Of a stretch of DNA of 64,000 nt, positions 38,201 to 48,625 are shown piece after piece. This DNA is from Sipunculus nudus (Eukaryota; Annelida; Sipuncula; Golfingiida; Sipunculidae). The stretch is from positions 57,415,429 to 57,479,428 of the forward strand of contig CM049312.1 in NCBI GenBank assembly GCA_026874595.1, given 5' to 3'. Under the pieces are notes generated by a model, which was given only the letters and a program-made list of their open reading frames with translations, was not told where the DNA came from and ran no database searches. The first letter of the stretch is position 1, and each line of letters opens with the position of its first letter. The position numbers were made by a program, and so were the translations under genes.

Positions 38201-38892
38201 TGCCCGTAATTCTGAATATAGGGGTGGTGGTAATTTTGAGTCATTTATAAATATAATAACTTAAAATGTCTGGGACTAAGAAAAGTGGTCATAATTGTGG
38301 GGTGGTTGAAATTGTGGGGTGGTCACAAGGCAGGGTTCTACTGTATTTCTATTCAGATTCTGTTCTGTCATCTAAATAATATGTGACAGGCCATCTTGTC
38401 ATATAGATAAACTGTTATCTGTGATGAAGATGCAATTTTTCTCCTGAAGGTGATGCTGAACACAAGCCGTATGTGAGTGGTACACCAGACGTTAGCTCAG
38501 AAACCCTGGATGGTACGGAAGACTACGTCGTGCTGGCCTGCGACGGAATGTGGGATACCCTTAATCCAGAGGACTTGGTCCATATTGTTTATAAACACCT
38601 TCAGGAAAACGGAAATGATAAATCCAGATTGCCACACAAGCTCATACAATGTGCCAGAGACAATGGTTCAGGTGACAACATTAGCGTCGTCGTAGTTTTT
38701 CTTAGGGATGTCATTTCCGAGCCAAAACCTCAGGAAATTTTTAATTTTGGGAAACTGGACAATGAGGCAGCAACCGCAGCTGAAGCGAATAATAAAGAAA
38801 AGGAAGATGCGATCACTAACTCAACTCACTCAGCCAAAGCAACCGAAGGTAAGGTCACAGAGTCAGGGTCGTTAGAAGGTCAAGGTCATTGA
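9824..38892 (+). CDS. PPM1F/PPM1E-like: PPM-family protein phosphatase, PPM1F/PPM1E (POPX)-like
   Basis: Seven exons join in phase: 9824-10128, 27305-27483, 29619-29815, 30386-30574, 35885-36028, 36719-36812 and 38450-38892, giving 516 residues with a stop. The product is a Mg/Mn-dependent Ser/Thr phosphatase. In vertebrates this subfamily dephosphorylates CaM kinases and PAK. Visible motifs: RRKMED (207-212), FDGHGG (238-243), AWLGDSQ (311-317), [14 protein letters not shown] (358-371), CDGMWD (400-405) and GSGDN (442-446). The metal ligands Glu211, Asp212, Asp239, Gly240, Asp401 and Asp445 are all present, so the enzyme should be active. The N-terminal part ([15 protein letters not shown]) matches the subfamily's leader before the catalytic core. 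The acidic and Lys/Glu-rich tail is low complexity. A second in-frame ATG at 9947 is a possible start. Homologues of both vertebrate paralogues fit equally well. Confidence 0.95.
10173..10718. mobile_element. MITE with ACTATAGTCC terminal inverted repeats, copy 1
   Basis: The left end ACTATAGTCCGTTTCA and the reverse complement of the right end, ACTATAGTCCATTTCA, match. Both continue to the shared inner block GTCCACCTGTTTTTTG. About 546 bp, no coding capacity. Target-site duplication not resolved. Lies in phosphatase intron 1. Confidence 0.8.
10861..10920. repeat. poly-C, CT and CA simple repeat tract
   Basis: A C run, then about 16 CT units, then CA units. A second CT tract lies at 11206-11254. 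Confidence 0.95.
11704..12331. mobile_element. MITE with CTATAGTCC terminal inverted repeats, copy 2
   Basis: The ends carry TATAGTCCGTTCCAG on both sides in inverted orientation, with the same inner block GTCCACCTGTTTTTT as copy 1. About 630 bp. The interior differs from copy 1, so only the termini define the family. Confidence 0.85.
12785..13030 (+). repeat. degenerate AGCTCAGCTGAC-family copy
   Basis: CACAGCTGAGCT, CAGGGCACAAAT and AGAAACTTCTAACTG correspond to the same blocks at 30655-30780. Old and truncated. Confidence 0.55.
13340..13755 (+). mobile_element. LINE 3' end (reverse-transcriptase ORF C-terminus and tail)
   Basis: One frame reads [20 protein letters not shown] and then [16 protein letters not shown], the familiar end of a CR1/L2/Rex-type LINE ORF2, closed by a stop. 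The untranslated part contains GGTGGCGCGGTATTAAGTG and ends in an ATT-type repeat tail, as expected for these elements. It is 5' truncated and broken by an in-frame stop upstream. Confidence 0.75.
14984..15300 (+). repeat. AGCTCAGCTGAC-family fragment
   Basis: Contains GGAAACCTGAAATTA and the family's 3' end AGCTGAGTGTCATGGCCCAG before GGGCCACTTGTTT. Fragmentary. Confidence 0.5.
15762..15980 (+). repeat. AGCTCAGCTGAC-family 5' fragment
   Basis: Begins AGCTCAGCTGACTTTCAGTC, then GTCCGTCATCCTTCCGTCTG and GCAGAGCACAAATCATAAC, the standard start of this family. Confidence 0.65.
17262..19152 (+). mobile_element. AGCTCAGCTGAC element, long copy 1
   Basis: Starts with AGCTCAGCTGACTATAAGTC, whose first 29 bases or so can fold back on themselves (AGCTCAG with CTGAGCT), and ends GTCAGCTGAGCACAGTGACC followed by GGTCCCTTGTTTTT. 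Closely matches 31840-33342 over about 1.5 kb. It holds an extra block of about 390 bases (18108-18500, including a poly-C run) absent from copy 2. No coding capacity. A non-autonomous DNA element is likely. Confidence 0.75.
18125..18152. repeat. poly-C tract
   Basis: A near-perfect C run inside the extra block of the long repeat copy. Overlapping proline-rich frames here are artefacts. Confidence 0.9.
19160..24740. other. intron 1 sequence without recognised genes
   Basis: AT-rich phosphatase intron. A short TA tract lies at 22910-22934. No frame with family resemblance or splice-supported exon was seen, and the short open frames have no recognisable motifs. Confidence 0.6.
25080..27055 (+). 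repeat. 279-bp two-part tandem array with GGTGGCGCCACC palindromes
   Basis: Near-identical units start at about 25335, 25615, 25894, 26173 and 26449 (spacing 280, 279, 279, 276), with more diverged units at both edges. Each unit consists of two related halves of about 148 and 131 bases. Each half opens with the 12-base palindrome GGTGGCGCCACC and has CATATCTC inside. The repeated 62-residue open frames across it are shadows of the repeat. Confidence 0.95.
27056..27163 (+). mobile_element. Helitron-like 3' terminus of the tandem-array element
   Basis: Shared with 48500-48625. Near the end is a hairpin GTAGTCG-CTTGT-CGACTAC (27134-27152), then about 10 bases and CTAG followed by T. This fits the Helitron 3' rule (hairpin shortly before CTRR, insertion before T). 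The other copy has ATAGTCG/CGACTAT, a paired change that keeps the stem. Confidence 0.55.
27305..27483 (+). CDS. PPM1F-like exon 2
   Basis: Lies between TTTTCAG and donor GTAAGT, about 17 kb after exon 1. Encodes [19 protein letters not shown] and an acidic linker (LFDDDVEM), the counterpart of the acidic linker in PPM1F/E. A 33-bp minisatellite starts directly at its donor. Confidence 0.85.
27486..27885 (+). repeat. 33-bp minisatellite, about 12 copies
   Basis: The unit contains GTGAATGTTCAATCA and TTCTTCTCAGTCTAA. Starts at the donor of phosphatase exon 2. One unit is shortened and several differ by point changes. Confidence 0.95.
29181..29252 (-). repeat. tRNA-derived SINE head or tRNA pseudogene
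   Basis: On the minus strand, TGGCATAATGGATAGGGCG resembles an A box and GGATTCGCATCC a B box (GGTTCGANTCC), at tRNA spacing. Stems do not pair well enough for a functional tRNA. Confidence 0.55.
29619..29815 (+). CDS. PPM1F-like exon 3 (first PP2C motif)
   Basis: Runs from acceptor TTATCAG to donor GTAAGT. Encodes [15 protein letters not shown], then the PP2C signature [13 protein letters not shown] with the Glu and Asp that bind metal. Phase 0 at its end. Confidence 0.93.
30386..30574 (+). CDS. PPM1F-like exon 4 (FDGHGG)
   Basis: Exactly 63 codons between GTTACAG and GTCAGT. Encodes [17 protein letters not shown], the core PP2C metal-binding motif, then the helix to DFVDKSKRE. Confidence 0.95.
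30630..31410 (+). mobile_element. AGCTCAGCTGAC element, diverged copy
   Basis: Begins AGCTCAGCTGACTTAAAGTC at about 30652 and ends CAGCTGAGCATCATGACCCA before GGGTCACTTGTTTTT. About 0.75 kb, older than the two long copies. Lies in phosphatase intron 4. Confidence 0.65.
31840..33342 (+). mobile_element. AGCTCAGCTGAC element, long copy 2
   Basis: Near-identical to 17262-19152 apart from an internal block of about 390 bases. Same ends: AGCTCAGCTGACTATAAGTC and GTCAGCTGAGCACAGTGACC. Inserted in the TA-flanked element. Confidence 0.75.
33912..35553. mobile_element. nested DNA element with GGGGGGTGTTT terminal inverted repeats
   Basis: The left end GGGGGGTGTTTTAATAA and the reverse complement of the right end, GGGGGGTGTTTCAATAA, match. 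Both continue into ACTTAAG-rich sequence with scattered further matches (TTAAGTCCGATTCAATAA against TTAAGCCCGATTCAATAA) over about 120 bases. About 1.6 kb, no intact transposase. Resembles Harbinger/ISL2EU-type ends, but this is tentative. Confidence 0.65.
34618..34632. repeat. poly-C tract
   Basis: C run within the nested element. Comparable runs occur at 37828-37843, 52828-52865, 55578-55596 and 56279-56291. Confidence 0.9.
35885..36028 (+). CDS. PPM1F-like exon 5
   Basis: 48 codons between CTTACAG and [16 protein letters not shown] and [14 protein letters not shown] correspond to the SGTTGV and AWLGDSQ strands of PPM1F. Ends with HKPERE, before the DEKKRIE of exon 6. Confidence 0.95.
36719..36812 (+). 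CDS. PPM1F-like exon 6
   Basis: Lies between TTTCAG and GTAAGA. Encodes [11 protein letters not shown] and [13 protein letters not shown], matching the subfamily closely; ends one base into the Gly of GD. Confidence 0.95.
37190..38343. mobile_element. TA-flanked CAGTGGAACCC...GGGTTCTACTG element
   Basis: Left end TA/CAGTGGAACCCCACAATTAC and right end CAGGGTTCTACTG/TA are inverted, with TA flanks. GACCACC blocks repeat near both ends. About 1.15 kb in the last phosphatase intron. Same general type as the elements at 24751 and 31796, with its own sequence. No transposase frame. Confidence 0.75.
38450..38892 (+). CDS. PPM1F-like exon 7 (terminal)
   Basis: Begins after TCCTGAAG. Encodes [19 protein letters not shown], the [15 protein letters not shown] end of the fold, then an acidic/Ala-rich tail to TGA. 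A donor-like AAG/GTAAGG at 38849 would allow another C-terminus; the last 13 residues are less certain. Confidence 0.92.
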
Positions 38893-39160
38893 AATAGTTT
38901 ATTGAGAGAGCCAGGATTTTTTAAACTGTGTACACCAAATGTTTTGTATATTTTTGTATATATGTATGGTCAAAGCATGCCAAAGCTATTTTGTTGCTGT
39001 GCAATTTATATTTATTGATATATATGTATGTGTATATACATATTATAATGTTGATGTTTTCTGAATTTTTATAATTTTGTTACATAGAAAATCATAGGTC
39101 ATTGACATAATTATCACATTTACAGTGACCTACAGTTGCTGAGAGATGTATGGACAATAT

Positions 39161-39166
39161 AATAAA
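39161..39166 (+). terminator. candidate polyadenylation signal of the PPM1F-like gene
   Basis: AATAAA, about 270 bases after the stop and in an AT-rich untranslated stretch. It is the first canonical hexamer seen downstream. Other AATAAA hexamers lie further on, so the true site is not certain. Confidence 0.4.
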
Positions 39167-39169
39167 CAC

Positions 39170-42100
39170 TGGTACATCATTACTAGTCATTATAGTTCAG
39201 TAAAAAAAAAGTCATGAATCTTAATAAATGATTGATACTAGAAAGTATATCTATACAGATGTTAATGAACTTTGCCTTGATTATATATCGGTAACAGACC
39301 AACAGATCAGCATAAAAGATATCTGACCATAAAAAGTTAAATTGAAAAATTTAACAGATAAGTCATACAACCAGTTGTTTTAGCAACATCTCTATGTCAT
39401 AAACCCCTGAAAACACAGTTATTACTCTTTGTAGAATATTTAGTTATTAATTATTACTATTAACTAGCTATGGTTTATAGTATCCTCATCTTAAATGAAC
39501 ATGCATGGGATTAACCATATCTTTGCTTTTTAACCAGATTTTAATATGCAAGTATCAAGTGAACTTGAGTGCTGTTACAGATATTGTAAGACAATTTGTG
39601 GAAAAAACTGACTTTAAGCTGGTTGAAACTTGCACAACTGCCTCTTTCTGATTGAGTCTGTGTGTGAGCTGCATCATGGAAAGGGATGCATTTAAAGTTT
39701 TGATTTCAAGTTTAAAGTAAACGCAGGTTATTCAGTATATAATCAAATCCTTTCTCATTCAAACTCCAAATATATGGAGCTTTTAAGTACTGGCCCTATC
39801 AATCTCATGGGTTTATATTAAACATTCAGTTGCATATACTATAGAAAAGCAGTACCTGATTTGTTAATTTATTATACTTATTAAAAGAAAATAGTTTCCA
39901 ATGAAAATGTTAGAAAATATTAATTAATTTAAACAAGAAGAAAAGTGCCACGAAGATGTTTCCAGGAAAGCTTATATTTTGTGGAATAGCCCTCCCAAAC
40001 ATGTTTTCTTAAATATGACTTATAAAGGTCAAACTTTATCTGACTGTGAGAGTTTGTATCAATTATATCCATCCCAGATTGCTACAAAAGTCAAACCACC
40101 ATGTTGCCTCACTTGATGTCTCAAGAATTTTATCAAATATGACCTTTTACCTAGAATTTTACATGGCACAGCCTCTTTTAAGAGCAGCAACCTTGACTTT
40201 GCATAATTTATAAATGCGTGATATGACCTAGCCTGGTGGTTAAGAAATTGGACTTTGGAATAGAGGCTCCATATAAGAGATTGTATGATCCAAATCAATG
40301 CCACTCTTGATACAATCTATATGGAACCTCAGAGGATAGCTCTGTGGTCTTGCATGTAACAGGTGATGATTTCTGGATTTTTTTCCTAGCCCGGTGCATA
40401 TTAAAACTTAATAATTAATATACATTAATGAGCCCAAGGTTGTAATTATAATGATTTGGTGATTATGATGCTGCTAGTTGAAGATATTTACCAAGAATAT
40501 GGAAAAACAGACCTTGTAGTGGTTTAAATATAGCTATTTAAATGATGTATTCTATACACATGTAATTAAAAATATGCTAGATGATGTGTTGACTGTGTGG
40601 ATAGTTATATAGCTGGTTATTGCAGTGTATAGCAACATATATAAATGAATGGCATTATTTGATTCCATTACTACACAGGCTGTTTTTTAAATATATGTAT
40701 TTGTTTTGAATGATATTTTTTTTATTCTAAGAGTAGCCCTAAGTAACTGATATTGCCATGTTATAGAGTTTTAAGTAGGGAATAAGATTGTCTTAATATA
40801 AGTTTGTGCATTACAAGTTAAGTCTATTGGTAAATCCTATTCTGGTAAAGAAATTATACATATTAAGTTTTATTCATTAGGCAGCAGTGAGGTTTTATTC
40901 ATATTGCTTTTTAAAAAATGCATATTTTGTGTAAAGATAATACAGGGGTTTTCAGCTTCACAGTTTTCAGGTTTCTGTCAATATTATATTTGCATGAAAT
41001 ATAAATAAACAAGGATAAAAATGAGACTGTCATATTTGAAATATTTAAATCAAATTTTATTACTTGTGCATATAAATTTAATTAAAAATATTAAGATGGC
41101 ATGGTTAATCATATTTTTTATTACTATTGTTATTCATCAGTTAATGGTTGTGTTAATGGGCATCCAGATATAAATATAACCAGATTTTTACGATGGGTTT
41201 TAGGTAGATAAATAATATATGAGTGTAATACTTCTCTTTATATAATATTCTGAGCCAATTCGTACTCATTAGCAAGCAATATAATCAATATGTAAAATTC
41301 AATAATTTTATTGTAACTTTTCTTGACGAAGTATTTTGAATCATCTAGCTGGTCTGAATTACAGAGCCATGATATCATGAACTGTTACATGTTACACAAC
41401 TGATTACATTTTGATAATGATCTACGATAGTTAGGTACCAAAAATATTTTAAGATTTTATATTACCGTTCGCAGACAAAGAAATCATATAATGAAATAAG
41501 TAAACGGATAGCATACGATACCTGAATTTATTAACAATGACACTGTGATAATGGTAAATAAATTGTCCCTGAATTAAATGAGATATCACAGGATACAAAT
41601 ATTGTTTACATTCAGTTATGGGTCGTAGAAACAGTGTAAGTTATAACTTTAATATTAAGAAGATACACTTTAATGAAACATAATTTTCATGTATAGAATG
41701 CAGCTGATATATTTTGTAGAATAGGCAAGGTTTTCTATGATACGAATTAAATTCATGGTATCCCATTTGAAGATATCATTATTAGACTAAATAGATACAG
41801 ACCCATGGTTGAAATTGATATTTTAATGCTTTAAGTGTACAGATATTAAAAGTATCTAATTAGGATAAGTACACAGGTTAAAAACACCCATGTCATAGTT
41901 TTTCATAATAAAAACAGTGAATCACAGTTCTGAGTAGATATCTGTAATGAACTGATTGTAGTCTTTTGTGTATGAACAAAAAGTGTTGTTTGGAATATAT
42001 ATTGATATATAGTGTCAACATATGCGAAGCAATTATCATTTATATTTTAAGTTAGAAAAATAATCAAGATTTTCTAATTCTTATTCATGGTGCTTTGTAA

Positions 42101-44690
42101 AGCTACCGGGTATAGTCAAACTGAAAAAGTCAATTGTTATTTGTATAAATCTTATCAAAGACTGTCTATTTACTGTATGAATAAGAAGAGTTGTTAAACA
42201 TTCAACTCATGTTAAGTGTAAACCTACAGATTTCCTGTTAGATATAAATCAGAACACCAAATCATGATTTACACTGTTAGTATAGATATAACAGTATTGA
42301 TATAGGCGACGATACCAGACGTATGCTTTATAGAGGTACGGGATAATGGAAAACGTTACAATTCTTTTGTCATACAGGTAGTACCCTGACGAAAGAAACT
42401 AGTTTGTAACCCGTGCTAATGTAATATATACAGTTAAAGAAATTACAGAGGCTGCAGAGGCCATATGGTTACACTCCTTATACGCAGTGGTCGCGCTAAC
42501 TTTGTTCTAAACTCCTGCCACTTAACCACTGCTTCCTGTAGAACCATGACTTTTGATGGGTATTTTAACTACATGGTAGATCTGTATGTAAGGTATTGCA
42601 TCAGGGAAATGGGCACAAGGCCAAGAACATTCGGACTGAAATTTTGTAAGTTTCAAATCTGATCAGACCCACGATACTTAGCTCTTTTTGGTATGAACAG
42701 CCTTGGCCTTGTGCCAGCATATCTGGTGGCCGTACCAAGCAAACAGTGCTGTAGACATTAGTGTGTAATTGAAAGGAGTTCTAGAGCGAATGTAACGTGC
42801 ATGATTACTGCGCGTCAAGTGTACCAGATGATTCTAGTTGATTACTTATTTTGTAGTTTTTTCCATAATATATAATTCATCTGACAAGGATTCTGAATCT
42901 GCAAGCAACATAACAAAAATCACGCATATGCAATCACACACACGTTATGTATTATACATAGGCATGTTTACACTGTATACCTCAAGACCATAAATGGATA
43001 GCGGGGGAAAATATATTTGAATGCCTGTATGTCTGTAAAATATAACAGTAATAGCTGCAGCATAGAAATGGACTTCGACGTTTCAACTGAATGTGAATCT
43101 TATTTTCTTCGCGTGGGTAAAGTATAGTTGAGAATAGTCACTCTATTTTGGCAGGATTACTTAAATGTAAAACCAGTGTTTATGACCTGATGTGCAACTG
43201 TTTCGTTTGGACAAAAAATGCAACAGTCAAAACAAAGTTTCGCTTCACTTCCTTGCGTGTGGATATGTGTGCATGTTTGCTGCTTTGCTAATTTGAATTG
43301 TCAGAATGGCCATCCAAAATTCGCCACCTGCTACGCATGCGCGTACACTTTTCGATATTGGACATCTATTTTCTTTGTTCTTTTCGTCCGTATACTGCCT
43401 CTAATATATGAACCGTTGATCCTTTGCTGTAAAACCTGTAGTAATTTCCATCGATCAGACGTCGCAACAGTTCATGGTTTATGGCCCGATATCTGGTAAT
43501 TAAATAAAACATAAAAAGAAGAAATAGAAACACACTTGTTTGTTACAAGAAATTATTTAGAAATAGTATAAAAGTAGTATTTAATTTTAGATTGAGTCTA
43601 TTCTTAGTTCTCAGTCGATTCATTTAGCCATCAGAAGGAATGAATCCATGAAGTCATAATATATGGCTCATTAGAAAAAAAATATTACACCCCTGCCATA
43701 GAGCTTATTATGACTGTTCATAGACGATCAAACGGATGGATATGGAAATTTTTAGAACTTTTATGCAAATACTGAGAATGACATGTTTAGACCACATTAA
43801 AATCACACTATTCCAATAGAAAGAAAGGTCTTCATGGAATAAGTAAAAAACTCGTGCTTGTGCAATTTTCAAAAAGTTTGTTTGAACTGTAATGAATTTT
43901 GAAACAAGTAGTCCCGGCCGTCCCACAGTTTCTAACTTGTAGATGTTCATTTTGAGTGTAAACGACCCCTCTGACGTAGGTTGCCAGTTCTCCGCCCATC
44001 CACTAGAGGTCGCTTTTACCAAAAACGAACCTCTTCCAGTTTTGCAGCGTGGGATGGCCGTGACTACCTGTTTAAGCTGTCAAACTTGAAAATAAAATTT
44101 TGTTACATTTCAAGGAAATAACTTACATTTAAATTTCACATGCGTATGCTTACAAAATATTACTTATTCCGCGAAGTCATCACAAAAACACCCATGTTTA
44201 TGTATTTGCCTTGAAACCATTCTTGTCCACCACTTTTGAATCGACTACCCTCTTTGCTATATTTGCACCTTCGTCACTGGTGTATTTGGAAGTACTGTTG
44301 CATTGTGGGAGGCAGATTTTGACTCCCATAAACCCTACCCGGCAGAGTCATGTTCATGTGAGTAAGATTTTGCGTAGTGTGCCACTTCTCCATAAACCGA
44401 AAGACCTCTGGTGGAGGAGTTACTTCCTATGGAACTAGCGATATTTGTCGGTGACGACAGACATAAAATTTTCGGACCCGTTGGTAAGAAACATAGGAAA
44501 CCCATTCTCAGCTGGAAAAAAAAGTAAAAAAAAAAAAAAATACCTGGCCTATGACAACGAAGGACATATCGCGGCCCCTGTGCTTGTGTTTGATCTAATT
44601 TACAACACAAAAAAAAATCAACATAAAATCGTCGATGCTTGCTAATTTGAACCAAACAGAGTAGACAACTACAATGTGCAGTGCACATGC
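39170..44690. other. intergenic stretch without recognised genes
   Basis: AT-rich. A weak tRNA-SINE-like stretch (GGTGGTTAAGAAATTGGACT) lies at about 40232-40251. The short open frames have no recognisable motifs or splice support. Confidence 0.6.
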
Positions 44691-44701
44691 TCTTGGAAAC
44701 T

Positions 44702-45457
44702 GTACATAATGCCGGCGCCACACTAATATCTACAGTACATAATGCCACACTAATATCTACAGTACATAATGCCACACTAATATCAACAGTACATAATGCC
44801 ACACTAATATCTACAGTACATAATGCCACACTAATATCTACAGTACATAATGCCACACTAATATCTACAGTACATAATGCCACACTAATATCCACAGTAC
44901 ATAATGCCACACTAATATCTACAGTAAATAATGCCACACTAATATCTACAGTACATAATGCCACACTAATATCTACACAACATAATGCCACACTAATATC
45001 TACAGTACATAATGCCACACTAATATCTACAGTATATAATGCCACACTAATATCTACTGTACATAATGCCACACTAATGTCTACAGTACATAATGCCACA
45101 CTAATATCTACAGTACATAATGCCACACTAATATCTACAGTACATAATGCCACACTAATATCTACAGTACATAATGCCACACTAATATCTACAGAACATA
45201 ATGCCACACTTATATTTACAGTACATAATGCCACACTAATATCTACAGTACATAATGCCACACTAATATCTACAGTACATAATGCCACACTAATGTCTAC
45301 AGCACATAATGCCACACTAATATCTACTGTACATAATGCCACACTAATGTCTACAGTACATTATGTCACACTAATATCTACAGTTCATAATGCCACACCA
45401 ATATCTACAGTACATAATGCCACACTAATATCTACAGTACATAATGCCACATTAATC
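44702..45457. repeat. 27-bp minisatellite, about 28 copies, open on both strands
   Basis: The unit contains ACATAATGCCACACTAATAT. Because 27 is a multiple of three, long open frames persist: HNATLISTV repeated on plus and VALCTVDIS repeated on minus (335 codons). Variation between units is scattered and not codon-biased, so no gene is called. Confidence 0.97.
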
Positions 45458-46214
45458 TATATATTACTGAATCTATCGATGTATTATTACCTCCGCCATG
45501 GGGCCGAGGTCATGATTTTACCAGGTCTCGCTGGTCTGATTCTTGGCCCTGTGCCAGAACCGGCGTAATCAGAACAAAGTGAGTGGGTCTGTCACATGTT
45601 TAAAATCTGACTGGATGCACAATAGAACCATGCTCTCATTGGTCTGATTACAAATCGTTGCTCTGCGAACCCTGGTGGCCATGCCCAGAGAACCTTTCCA
45701 TACAAAGCAGAGGTCTGCACTCAGGGGGTCTGCACTCCCTGAGTGCTTTTCTAATTTTGTGAAATCGAACATTTTTTAACTCTTTATACCAAATAAATCT
45801 ATGGTTAACTTAAATGAATCGTTAATTCACGAAGCCCACTACAGATGACGCCAGTTTACAGGGTCATTTTTTCAATTTGCATACAGCGCGCAGCGAACAG
45901 CAGTGACCTCTGTCAAGGAAGATAAAACTATACTGCAATCGAGAATAACCGGTAAATGCGTAAAATATTGAGATTGACTCTTATGAAGAAAGAAAGCGAC
46001 CGACAATAATGGTCTTTCATATAAAAGACAAACATTGTGTTGAAGGAACAGCTATTAAAATCAATGAGGTTTTGAAGAGGATGACAGTGAATATTATTCC
46101 TACAGATAATACCTAATTTTTATGATATTTACTAAAAATGTTAGCAGTAATGGTAAGCCAAAAAAGCAATAAAATACACTGTTGATTACCATAATCTGAG
46201 AGTGAGTTTTTCAT

Positions 46215-46500
46215 TTTTAGCTTAACTGACTGAAAGTCAACCGAGGTATAGGTGTGGCGCTTTGTCCGTCCGGCTGTCTGGCCGTCTGTTAGCAGGGCAC
46301 AAATCATACCCGCTGGACCAAGAAACTTCTTAGTGTACATCTTTGGAGGTCAATAAAAAATCTCCTTCGAAATCAGGTCAGTGTGACCTATATTCTTAGA
46401 GCTATAGCCTCCAGTATCTTAATAATTAATACATGGGTTGCCATGAATCTTGCCTTGAGCATAGACCATGAATATTTATGTCATTTCCCGAAAACCACCG
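46215..46500 (+). repeat. AGCTCAGCTGAC-family fragment
   Basis: AGCTTAACTGACTGAAAGTC, GTCCGTCCGGCTGTC and AGCAGGGCACAAATCATACC match the family's 5' part. Confidence 0.6.
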
Positions 46501-46984
46501 GTATTTCTTTTCTAATTTTTACGATTTTAGCGAACCTGTAAGCTTATGCGATGGCGCAGCGTCGTCCGTCCGCCGTCAGCCGTCCGCCGTGCAGGGCTGG
46601 CTTTCCACCGTCCATGGCTGTTAGTCAGAAACCGTCGGAGCTAGCAGCTCCAAATTACATGTAAGAATTAGTCACATGTGAAACTTGGTGCCCTGGAGCT
46701 TATTATTAGGTGTCTGCATTAATTTAGATTTTATAGAGAAAAAGCTTAAAAACCTTTAAAAATCTTCTTCTCTGAAATTGTCAAGCCAAATTGTCCAATA
46801 TTTTACAGAAATGATTCCTGGAACAATCTCTCTCAAATTTGTTTGAATGGTTCCAGTTCAGAGATTTTTGGCCGAGTTACAGGAGGTTGAACTTAGTCAT
46901 CTGTCCAAAAAAGCACACTTAAATTAAAATCTCAGAAATGGCTAGAGCTATAATCACAAAATTTTATACCAACGTTTGTCACAT

Positions 46985-48510
46985 ATGTCATATCTGATTT
47001 TGAGGTATTGGTGGCACCACCTACATTGATGTTTTTACAAGCGAAAATGTAATTTTAAACTCTTCTAGCTTATACACTGATTTATGATGAAACTGTTAAG
47101 CTGATTGGTTTAAACTTTACAAGAATTATTCAATGGTAGGGTTCTGCTAGTTTTATAAGAATAGATTGGGTAAATACAGTTTTAAAAAAACATTGTAGCC
47201 AATTGAAAAAGGCTTTCTGTATTTGAAAATAGATTTGACAACATACTGAGTTTCAGCAGCCAAGTCAAGAGGTCACTCAGTACAAACATGTGGGGTCCAG
47301 ACATCACCATGGCAACTGACCTGGCTCGGGGGAGTGTCTAGACAATGTGTCTAGACGTCTAGACACAGCGTCTAGACGTCTCGACACAATGTTTAGATGC
47401 AGAATTCCCAGATTATTGGAACTATATCTTTCAACTGTTTGAATAAAATTGGTTTGCATTTTTTAGCGAATTTTGCACAAATGTGGCCCTTCGATAGCTT
47501 TATAACATACACTAAAAATGGTGGCGCCACCTGCAAACATTTTTGCACAGCGTCCATCTGCCTTGGGATAAAATCACTCATATCTCAGCAGTGGTTTGAC
47601 TTATCCACCTGAAATTTTGCAGATTTATACATCCTGGACAGGTTTCTTGATTTAATGACAGGTGGCGCCACCTACATTCATGTTTACTCTGCAGACATCC
47701 AAGCTCGTATCTCAGGAACCGCTTGACCGATTGGGCCAAAATTTTGCATGTGTATAAATCTAACATAGCTCTTCATTATAGGTAAATCTGGTGGCGCCAC
47801 GTGCAACTATTTATGCACATAATCCATCTTTTCATCTGCCTTGGGATAATATCACTCTTATCTCAGCAGTGGTTTGACTTATCCACCTGAAATTTTGCAG
47901 GTTTATACATCCTGTACAGCTTTCTCGATTTTATGACAGGTGGTGCTACCTACATTCACGTTTACTCTGCAGACATCCAAGCTCATATCTCGGGAACTGT
48001 TTTACCGATTGGGCCAAAATTTTGCATGTGTATAGATCTCACATAGCTCTTCATCTGAGGCAGAACTGGTGGTGCCACCTGCAACCATTAATGCATAGCA
48101 CCCATCTGTTCATCTGCCTTGGCGTAAAATCACTCATAACTCAGCAGTGGTTTGACATATCCCCTAAAATTTTGCAGGTTTATACATCCTGGACAGCTTT
48201 CTCCAATTTTATGACAGGTGGCGCCACCTACATTCACGTTTACTTTGCAGATATTCAAGCTCATATCTCGGGAACCATTTGACCGATTGTGCCAAAATTT
48301 TGCATGTGTATAGATCTCACATAGCTCTTTATCATAAGCAAAACTGGTGGCACCACCTGCAACCACTTATGAACACCTTCCATCAAACCTCAGCAGTGGT
48401 TTGACTTATCCGCCTAAAATTTTGCAGGTTTATACATCCTGGACAATTTTTCGATTTTATGACAGGTGGCACCACCTACATTCAAGTTTACGCTGCAGAT
48501 ATCCATGCTA
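46985..48510 (+). repeat. second GTGGCGCCACC two-part tandem array
   Basis: About five diverged units of the same two-part type as 25080-27055. Each half starts near GTGGCGCCACCT or a variant, with CATATCTC and TTTTGCATGTGTATA inside. Preceded by GTCCGTCCGCCG-rich sequence from about 46560. Confidence 0.85.
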
Positions 48511-48625
48511 ATATGCAACACACCTCACTCTATTCCCCTTGCCACTTAATCCATGCCTCTCTTCACCCATCCCACTCTGATTTCTGCGGATATACATAGT
48601 CGCTTGTCGACTATCCATATTTTAG
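48511..48625 (+). mobile_element. Helitron-like 3' terminus of the second array element
   Basis: Same 3' block as 27056-27163 (TTGCCACTTAATCCATGCCT in both). Hairpin ATAGTCG-CTTGT-CGACTAT at 48596-48614, then TTAG followed by T. The stem differs from the first copy by a compensated pair. Confidence 0.55.

Noticed and set aside
40200-40310. tRNA gene or SINE
   Set aside because: GGTGGTTAAGAAATTGGACT resembles a tRNA A-box region, but no acceptable B box or stems follow.
43218-43499. 93-residue Cys-rich open frame
   Set aside because: No family resemblance, no splice or promoter support, and composition consistent with chance.
44335-45568. 335-codon minus and 295-codon plus open frames as genes
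   Set aside because: Both run through the same 27-bp minisatellite; their length follows from a period divisible by three, and no domain lies outside the repeat.
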